Shown here: piece by piece, positions 62,545 through 64,000 of the stretch
How positions within the stretch are numbered: position 1 is the stretch's first letter
How the letters are laid out: each line of letters opens with the position of its first letter
Origin: [Clostridium] clostridioforme AGR2157
Lineage (GTDB): Bacteria; Bacillota; Clostridia; Lachnospirales; Lachnospiraceae
Direction: 5' to 3'
Assembly: GCF_000424325.1 (NCBI RefSeq)
Contig: NZ_AUJR01000015.1
Location: 32,739-96,738, forward strand
Length of the DNA stretch: 64,000 bases
The notes under the pieces: generated by a model
What the model saw: only the letters and a program-made list of their open reading frames with translations
Databases searched by the model: none
Told to the model about the DNA's origin: nothing
Translations under genes and position numbers: made by a program

Positions 62545-63393
62545 CTACTTAATGTTATAAACGGTTTCTATTGCTTGTGAGAAGAATTCAGAAGCACCTT
62601 TACCATATTTTTCGTCTATCATTGGTTTAACTATTTCATTACGATAGTACTGTGCCTGTGCCAACATGAATTCTTCTTCATTTTTTATCTGTGAAAGCTC
62701 CTTCATAACCAATCCATACTCTTTGACGATTTCCTTGACTTCCACAGAGTTTACATCACAATTTCTTTTTGCAATTAGTTTTTGCAATATTTCCTCAATT
62801 CGCTTGTTGTAACTTTCAGCCACATCCTTGCTAATGGGATTATTTGCAACAGACAGAAACTTTTCTTTTCCGCCATACCATTCAACAACTTTAGCGTAGC
62901 CTTTCTGCATTTCTTCTGATGAAACTACCTCGATATAATGTTTTTTCCATTCTTCAATGCTTCCAAACTCTTTGGCTGCAAGATTTTTCATGTTTTCTGG
63001 CATATGCTCAATCATAGTTTGGAACATTTCTTCCACTTCTGTTTTACTGAAAATTGCAAAATCCATTTTATTATCTCCTTTCAGAATGTCATCAATGCTG
63101 TTAATCAATCGTTCCATGCGTTCTTTTTTTGCTACCAGCATTTTTCTCTGCATTTGCAAAATTTGGTTTCTTTCAAGAACTGGATTGTCCATAACAGCTT
63201 TGATTTCTTTCAGCGGAATATCAAACTCACGAAAAAACAAAACCTGTTGTAATGTTTCCAATGCTTTATCGTCATAAAGCCGGTATCCCGCATCACTTTT
63301 TTTCGTTGGTTTAAACAAGCCAATTTCATCATAATAGTGAAGCGTGCGAACGCTGATACCTGTTAAATCTGATATTTCTTTTACCGTCCTCAT
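62545..63393 (-). CDS. MerR family regulator with TipAS domain
   Basis: 282 residues. TVKEISDLTGISVRTLHYYD, IGLFKPTKKSDAGYRLYDD is the MerR winged helix; a coiled coil follows, then a TipAS antibiotic-recognition domain (EEMFQTMIEHMPENMKNLAA and onward to QYYRNEIVKPMIDEKYG). TipA-like proteins bind thiopeptides or other drugs and activate genes. Base composition is much more AT-rich than the mob gene beside it, so it has a separate origin. No efflux gene is next to it; it may act on its own promoter. Confidence 0.92.
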   Translation of the reverse strand: MRTVKEISDLTGISVRTLHYYDEIGLFKPTKKSDAGYRLYDDKALETLQQVLFFREFDIPLKEIKAVMDNPVLERNQILQMQRKMLVAKKERMERLINSIDDILKGDNKMDFAIFSKTEVEEMFQTMIEHMPENMKNLAAKEFGSIEEWKKHYIEVVSSEEMQKGYAKVVEWYGGKEKFLSVANNPISKDVAESYNKRIEEILQKLIAKRNCDVNSVEVKEIVKEYGLVMKELSQIKNEEEFMLAQAQYYRNEIVKPMIDEKYGKGASEFFSQAIETVYNIK

Positions 63394-63423
63394 AGCTACT
63401 AACCTCCTGTTCTTGATAAGATA

Positions 63424-63454
63424 ACTTTAATCTATGACGCTCCGTAAGAGTCAA
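63424..63454 (-). promoter_or_regulatory. MerR-type promoter with 19-bp spacer
   Basis: On the minus strand TTGACT, 19 bases, TAAAGT. The spacer is longer than the usual 17, as at promoters that MerR proteins twist into shape, and TGAC/GTCA ends give it a dyad. Confidence 0.7.
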
Positions 63455-63540
63455 TAGGTATTTTTGATTTTTTTCAGTATAACATTTTTCTATCTTTATC
63501 AAAAGATAGAGAAGTTCTTCTACTATACTTGTCGGCTGGG

Positions 63541-63630
63541 AACAGCTTGCAATGCAAGGTGTCCCCAGATGGCAAGTTCACAAAAGGGTAGCTGGCGGTA
63601 GCCAGCGCAGGGGAAGCGTAGCGTCCCCTG
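63541..63630. other. hairpin cluster, candidate oriT region
   Basis: CTTGC-AAT-GCAAG (63546-63558), GCTGGC-GGTA-GCCAGC (63591-63606) and CAGGGG...CCCCTG (63608-63630) are three inverted repeats in 85 bases without a gene. Such clusters occur at nick regions of mobilizable elements. The MerR gene separates it from the relaxase. Assignment is by layout only. Confidence 0.35.
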
Positions 63631-63649
63631 TTTGATTTGGAGCAGTGTT

Positions 63650-63799
63650 TATGATACACTAGAATTACCGAAAAAAAGCGTCAGAATTCCCTGAAAAGAG
63701 CAAGGGAAATTCCCTAAAAAAGGCGGGACATATTGAATCCCCTTTAACTAACGCTTATCCTTTATCTAAGCACGACCAAAGATAAAGGAGGAAAGGAAG
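63650..63799 (+). other. left region of an IS21-family element
   Basis: AATTCCCTGAAAA and AATTCCCTAAAAA repeats (63684 and 63709) and AAAGATAAAGGAGG before the transposase start. IS21 ends usually have several internal repeats for transposase binding. The exact terminal base is not settled. Confidence 0.4.
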
Positions 63800-64000
63800 A
63801 TGCTCACTATGTCCCAAATCAATCATATCAAAGATTTGAGCAGTTGTGGATACCGAATCAGTGAAATTTCCGAAAAAACCGGCTCGGATCCCAAAACAAT
63901 ACGCAAATACCTCTCACAGGATGATTTCTCCCCTGTTCCACCGATTGCACAGGAGAATCCTTCAAAACTTGATCCATTTAAGCCTGTCATTCAGGAGTGG
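63800..64000 (+). CDS. istA: IS21 family transposase IstA, 3' partial
   Basis: 67 codons are visible from ATG 63800 and the frame is open at the window edge. SQINHIKDLSSCGYRISEIS then EKTGSDPKTIRKYLSQDDFS is the N-terminal helix-turn-helix of IstA. An istB helper gene is expected beyond the window. AGGAGGAAAGGA precedes the start. Confidence 0.85.
   Translation, partial: MLTMSQINHIKDLSSCGYRISEISEKTGSDPKTIRKYLSQDDFSPVPPIAQENPSKLDPFKPVIQEW

Larger units (their letters stand above)
56870..63640. mobile_element. integrated mobilizable element (Tn916-type integrase, VapE, MobQ relaxase)
   Basis: Genes int (broken), xis, vapE, primase and mob, all on the minus strand and uninterrupted by housekeeping genes, followed by a MerR gene of different base composition. 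This is the make-up of small integrative mobilizable elements. Exact ends and att core could not be found: the far end is beyond or hidden by the IS21 element. Boundaries given are approximate. Confidence 0.75.

Noticed and set aside
63474..63659. Minus-strand frame over the hairpin cluster
   Set aside because: Similar frames are often annotated near mobile elements, but this one lacks a ribosome site and is made of the hairpin repeats.
1..64000. CRISPR array, rRNA operon or prophage structural genes
   Set aside because: None seen on either strand.

Overview
The window looks like a chromosomal segment of a gut Lachnospiraceae bacterium, probably of the Clostridium bolteae/clostridioforme (Enterocloster) type. 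This is inferred from mid-range GC, strong GGAGG ribosome sites, TTG/GTG starts, TPP and tetrahydrofolate riboswitches, class II ribonucleotide reductase, an ECF folate transporter, a SigV/RsiV-like pair and a glycolytic operon; no 16S gene is present to prove it.

Layout. 1-7.6 kb: end of an ABC-2 permease, a DUF512 radical-SAM protein, MetF, a LysR regulator with a sequestered ribosome site, a deleted acetyltransferase, a stand-alone RsmH paralogue, an epimerase and Tag. 7.6-8.8 kb: three decayed genes, two of them from ADP-ribose-linked families. 8.85-12.1 kb: TPP-riboswitch thiamine-precursor ABC operon. 12.3-18.8 kb: PfoR-like permease, PAP2 phosphatase, MBL hydrolase, THF-riboswitch folT, sugar isomerase under a cre site, MATE pump. 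19.0-22.5 kb: ADP-ribosylglycohydrolase-fold enzyme, PfkB kinase, PnuC transporter and GntR regulator behind a consensus promoter with palindromes. 22.6-28.5 kb: SpoVB-like flippase and an IscS-IscU-MnmA-amidase operon. 28.6-38.6 kb: amino-acid ABC operon, DUF6612-like exported protein, tRNA-Ser, NrdJ with NrdR boxes, ECF sigma/anti-sigma pair with a self-type promoter, amidase, PHP phosphatase. 38.7-43.7 kb: gap-pgk-tpiA-gpmI. 43.7-48.3 kb: a scarred stretch with an internally deleted antiporter, remnants of LysR, aldo/keto reductase, SnoaL and GNAT genes, and a YjbR gene split by a small inversion. 48.4-56.8 kb: ABC exporter, DegV, histidine kinase, GerMN lipoprotein, ComEC, LMW phosphatase. 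56.9-63.7 kb: an integrated mobilizable element (frameshifted Tn916-type integrase, Xis, VapE helicase, CHC2 primase, MobQ-type relaxase, TipA-like MerR regulator). 63.7-64 kb: start of an IS21-family element cut by the window edge.

The two most promising unexplained items are the ARH/PfkB/PnuC/GntR operon at 19.0-22.5 kb, which reads as an uptake and breakdown route for an N-ribosyl compound, and an iteron-like repeat array around an AT-rich core at 58.6-58.9 kb, which looks like a replication origin for the mobilizable element. A third theme is the number of genes in the window scarred by internal deletions, frameshifts or inversion. All functions are predictions from motifs read by eye.
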